From positions 5,394,001-5,458,000 of the forward strand of contig NZ_JAUSXN010000001.1 in NCBI RefSeq assembly GCF_030816015.1: a stretch of 64,000 bases of DNA, written 5' to 3'. This document shows positions 61,324-64,000 of this stretch, piece by piece; position 1 is the first letter of the stretch, and each line of letters begins with the position of its first letter. The translations under genes were made by a program, and so were the position numbers. Under the pieces are notes generated by a model, which was given only the letters and a program-made list of their open reading frames with translations, did not search any database and had not been told where the DNA came from. Origin of the DNA: Pedobacter sp. W3I1 (GTDB lineage: Bacteria; Bacteroidota; Bacteroidia; Sphingobacteriales; Sphingobacteriaceae).

Positions 61324-61983
61324 ATGGATGTAGGCTACATCAAATATTTTTTAAAGATCTTTCTTCCACTACTAGATCGGAAGAAAGATAGAGCAGCCAT
61401 CCGTTTTATATACAGGCACACTGCTTTTTTCAGCATTAGTAAGGGGAAAACGCTTTTTAAGCCAAATAGTTCAGCCGCTGTTGGCAGCCTAATAATCGTT
61501 GCAGATGGACTGGTTAATGGCTACATAGCGAATGTAGAAGCCGGGCAGGCCAATATATGGCTGGGCATGAAAGGCAGTGTATACATTTGTGATAATTTTA
61601 AACAAACAGACCACAACTTCAATCTTCTTGCAATAGAAGATACCATCGTTTTCTTCATAGACCAAACTGAATTGGCCGAAGGCTGCGCGTGGTATCCCGC
61701 TCTTGATTCGCTATTTAACAGTTGCCTTCTTCAGACTGCCGTATCTGATGTGAACAACAGAAACATCTTGTATAGATTGCAGACTATAGAAAACAGGATA
61801 TCGTTATTTAAACGTATTTACCCAGGACTATATGACCGGATGTCTACCGATCTGTTGTTGTCTTATTTCGATATTGATTTAAGTTTAACAGGTGAGCAAA
61901 CCTTACAGATCAATAGTGCATACAACGAAGACATGGTTACTCATTTTCAAAATAAAAAGTTAAAAGCACAGTATCTCGATTAA
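61324..61983 (+). CDS. Crp/Fnr-like effector-domain protein without an evident DNA-binding domain
   Basis: A 219-aa protein. The middle region (about 40-130) reads like a cNMP-binding jelly roll (FSISKGKTLFKPNSSAAVGS, IIVADGLVNGYI, and LLAIEDTIVFFIDQTEL). The C-terminal ~85 residues are helical (DVNNRNILYRLQTIENRISL, then LYDRMSTDLLLSYFDIDLS) and resemble the Bacteroidota Crp sub-group in which the HTH is reduced or lost. It follows the pseudo-receiver-Crp gene on the same strand with a 427-bp gap. Function is unknown. Confidence 0.6.
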   Translation: MDVGYIKYFLKIFLPLLDRKKDRAAIRFIYRHTAFFSISKGKTLFKPNSSAAVGSLIIVADGLVNGYIANVEAGQANIWLGMKGSVYICDNFKQTDHNFNLLAIEDTIVFFIDQTELAEGCAWYPALDSLFNSCLLQTAVSDVNNRNILYRLQTIENRISLFKRIYPGLYDRMSTDLLLSYFDIDLSLTGEQTLQINSAYNEDMVTHFQNKKLKAQYLD

Positions 61984-62128
61984 GCGAATTATCAATTGCT
62001 GTTGAATATATTCCCTCATATTCAACAGCAAAACCCAATTAAAACCATTATAATTTATAAGAACAGCTGAAACTGCCTTGTTTAAATGGTATTTTCAGTT
62101 ATCTATCCTTCGATGGTTACCTCATTTT

Positions 62129-62983
62129 TTATGCCTTAACCTGTTTAATCACTGCAATGATATCTTCTTCTCCATATTTTGCAGCGGCATCTGCGAAAGT
62201 ATTCAGTACAGTTTTAGCCAGGGGCGATGAAATCCCCTCCGCTTTCGCCAGGTTCAGATCTTTTACAATATGTTTAAGCGCGAAAACAGCTTTGTAATGA
62301 TCAGCAATTATAGCATCACCTTTAATTTTGGTAAAAACGTTGCCGATAGCAGCATTATTGATGAGTTCCAATAGGTCTTCCGTTTTAATTCCCTGCTGAT
62401 TAGCAAACAAAACGGTTTCGGCCAAGCCCTGTGCATATAAGGCCAAAAGCGAATTAATGGCCAGTTTTGCACTGTTACCTGCACCATTGCCACCAACAAG
62501 TTTGGCAAGTTTGCCCATTTTTTCGAGAATCGGTTTAACCTGATTAAATGCATCTTCTTCACCACCCACCATGATAACCAACTGACCTGTTTCTGCCTGC
62601 TTTACACTTCCTGAAACCGGTGCGTCTAAATAAAGATTTCCTTTTGCTTTACACTGCGCTGCCATTTCTTTTGAAATTGAAGGAGAAACCGTACTCATAT
62701 TAACGATAATCTTATCCGAAGTTTCTACACTAAAAAGGCCTTCTTCTCCATCAAAAATTTGTTTTATTGCGGCATCATCAGAAACCATAACGATTACGAC
62801 ATCAGTAACAGCAATCAGTTCTTTAGGCGTTTCGGCGATTGATGCACCCATCTCTTTCAACGAAGCTTCCTTACCCTTGCTCCTGTTGTAAACCCTAACC
62901 GTATAATTTGCTTTTATCAATTGCTCTGCCATCGGGATACCCATGTTCCCTAAGCCGATCCAACCTATTTTTGTATGATTCAT
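62129..62983 (-). CDS. Beta-hydroxyacid dehydrogenase family NAD(P)-dependent oxidoreductase
   Basis: A 284-aa enzyme from ATG at 62981-62983; a longer frame would add 19 hydrophobic residues that do not fit a cytosolic dehydrogenase. The N-terminal Rossmann motif is IGWIGLGNMGIPMAEQLI, followed by RVYNRSKGK (Arg and Lys near the 2'-position suggest NADPH). The substrate signature is DAPVSGSVKQAETGQ, and the catalytic Lys is in GAGNSAKLAINSLL. The family covers 3-hydroxyisobutyrate dehydrogenase and glyoxylate/succinic-semialdehyde reductases. A -7 element TACCTTTG (63045-63038) lies 55 bp upstream. Confidence 0.88.
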   Translation of the reverse strand: MNHTKIGWIGLGNMGIPMAEQLIKANYTVRVYNRSKGKEASLKEMGASIAETPKELIAVTDVVIVMVSDDAAIKQIFDGEEGLFSVETSDKIIVNMSTVSPSISKEMAAQCKAKGNLYLDAPVSGSVKQAETGQLVIMVGGEEDAFNQVKPILEKMGKLAKLVGGNGAGNSAKLAINSLLALYAQGLAETVLFANQQGIKTEDLLELINNAAIGNVFTKIKGDAIIADHYKAVFALKHIVKDLNLAKAEGISSPLAKTVLNTFADAAAKYGEEDIIAVIKQVKA

Positions 62984-63141
62984 TTCGTCCTTTTTATGAT
63001 TAAACAAATGTGCCAAAGAAAAAGCTAAAATTATAAACAAAGGTAAAAATGATACAATGAACTATTTATTAAATTAACAGCTTTAACATACTAATATTTT
63101 TAGTAAATTAGTGGTATATTACTCCATAATTACCAAGCGAT

Positions 63142-64000
63142 ATGGCCAGTCCACTTAAAGATTTATATTCACCTGCTTTTTACGATAGATTAACCAATGC
63201 GTTGACGGTTACCATACCAGGTTTCGACAAAGGAAAATTTATCAAAAAAATTTTCACATCCGAATTTGAATCAAAAGAATTGAAAGAGCGGATGAAACAT
63301 ACCTCGAAGGTATTACACGATTTTTTACCTGAAGATTATGCTCAAACAATCGCGCTCATCAAAAAAACAATCGCACAATTAAGGATTCATGGTATTGGAG
63401 AAGATGGCCTGGCCTATATGTTTTTACCTGATTATATCGAAACCTATGGCATTGATGATTTCGAAGGCTCAGTTGAAGCACTCGAATTTGTTACGCAGTT
63501 TGTAAGCTGTGAATTTGCTGTTCGACCTTTCATTTTAAAATACGAAAATGAGATGATTTTAAAAATGCAAAAATGGTCGCTGCACGAAAGCCATAAAGTG
63601 AGAAGGCTCTCCAGTGAAGGCAGCCGTCCGCGATTACCCTGGGCCATGGGCATTCCATTTCTGAAAAAAGACCCTACATCCATTTTACCAATACTGGAGA
63701 ACCTTAAAACAGACCCATCAGAATATGTAAGGCGGAGCGTTGCCAATAGCTTAAATGATATTGCCAAAGATCATCCCCAGGTTGTTTTAAATATTGCTAA
63801 GAACTGGTCGGGTTTGGGTGCCGAAACAGATGCCATTATTAAACATGGTAGCCGTACATTACTTAAACAAGGTCATGCCGATATCCTTAAACATTATGGC
63901 TTAGATGACGCGGGAATTTTATTAAAAGATTTCAAAATCTTAACGCCGCAAGTCAAAATCGGCGAAAGTCTGGAGTTCTCGTTTTCTATCCTTAATGAAA
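63142..64000 (+). CDS. DNA alkylation repair protein (AlkD-like HEAT-repeat family), partial
   Basis: The open frame starts at ATG 63142 and runs off the window with at least 286 codons. The product is a HEAT-like helical repeat protein: SVEALEFVTQFVSCEFAVRP, LHESHKVRRLSSEGSRPRLP and SEYVRRSVANSLNDIAKDHP are typical of the AlkD-like 'DNA alkylation repair' group in this phylum. These remove or recognise alkylated bases without flipping. The C-terminal part (HYGLDDAGILLKDF) leads into a beta-rich region (FKILTPQVKIGESLEFSFSI). The gene is divergent from the dehydrogenase. Confidence 0.8.
   Translation, partial: MASPLKDLYSPAFYDRLTNALTVTIPGFDKGKFIKKIFTSEFESKELKERMKHTSKVLHDFLPEDYAQTIALIKKTIAQLRIHGIGEDGLAYMFLPDYIETYGIDDFEGSVEALEFVTQFVSCEFAVRPFILKYENEMILKMQKWSLHESHKVRRLSSEGSRPRLPWAMGIPFLKKDPTSILPILENLKTDPSEYVRRSVANSLNDIAKDHPQVVLNIAKNWSGLGAETDAIIKHGSRTLLKQGHADILKHYGLDDAGILLKDFKILTPQVKIGESLEFSFSILNE

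Noticed and set aside
1-64000. CRISPR array, tRNA or rRNA genes
   Set aside because: No regularly spaced direct repeats and no cloverleaf or rRNA-like conserved sequence was seen on either strand; this was by eye only.

Overview
The window looks like chromosomal DNA of a Pedobacter-like member of the Sphingobacteriaceae (Bacteroidota). The evidence is a fused CcoN-CcoO, CarboxypepD_reg-like/TonB barrels, BACON and GH43/GH51 enzymes with signal peptides, AT-rich spacers, promoters with a -7 element of the form TAnnTTTG, and many short dispersed palindromic repeats. I found no tRNA, rRNA or CRISPR array. The genus is an inference from family content.

Layout. 1-1000: nested inverted-repeat elements. 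1.0-2.7 kb: divergent AraC regulator and small methyltransferase. 3.0-14.5 kb: plant-polysaccharide cluster on the minus strand (two GH43, BACON-GH5, GH51, GH27), interrupted by an IS110 element with a hairpin in its 5' leader. 14.8-25.1 kb: cbb3 oxidase cluster, in transcription order ldhA-like N-domain, hemN, ccoI, ccoS, ccoNO, ccoQ, ccoP, ccoG, fixH and a SafE-like membrane protein. 25.8-29.8 kb: an operon for an uncharacterised 593-aa protein, a FixL-like heme-PAS kinase and a receiver-Crp/Fnr fusion. 31.2-33.6 kb: stress operon (two-domain USP, Zn-alcohol dehydrogenase, flavin split-barrel protein). 34.3-36.9 kb: YceI-porin-YceI. 38-43 kb: TPR-HTH regulator, small membrane proteins and lipoproteins. 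42.8-44 kb: AbiEii-type toxin-antitoxin pair. 44-48.4 kb: S41 peptidase pseudogene, then tesA/ybbA/ybbP-like genes. 49-53 kb: hxlA-hxlB divergent from AraC, a 60-aa protein and GntP. 54-58.8 kb: TonB-type barrel, M56/BlaR1 and BlaI. 59.8-62 kb: a second receiver-Crp protein whose receiver has lost its phosphorylation site, and an effector-domain-only Crp relative. 62-64 kb: beta-hydroxyacid dehydrogenase and a truncated DNA-alkylation-repair gene.

The most coherent biological system is a microaerobic regulon. The sensor kinase has the His/Arg pair of FixL heme PAS domains at the right 20-residue spacing. Its neighbour regulator carries an Fnr-type E-x-x-S-R recognition motif. Four promoters share a palindromic Fnr-like site whose centre lies exactly 58.5 bp from the downstream edge of a TAnnTTTG -7 element: upstream of the ldhA-like/hemN/ccoI operon, upstream of ccoNO (inside ccoS), upstream of the 593-aa/kinase/regulator operon, and upstream of the YceI-porin operon. 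A weaker fifth candidate precedes the USP operon.

The most novel DNA structure is a ~0.5 kb non-coding element present twice in opposite orientation (30635-31135 and 53327-53818). It has 20-bp terminal inverted repeats, internal hairpins and a 6-7 bp target duplication. The second copy sits in the loop of an older palindromic repeat. Several gene remnants (14.6, 30.0 and 44.2 kb) show that repeat-rich spacers have collected fragments of duplicated or decayed genes.
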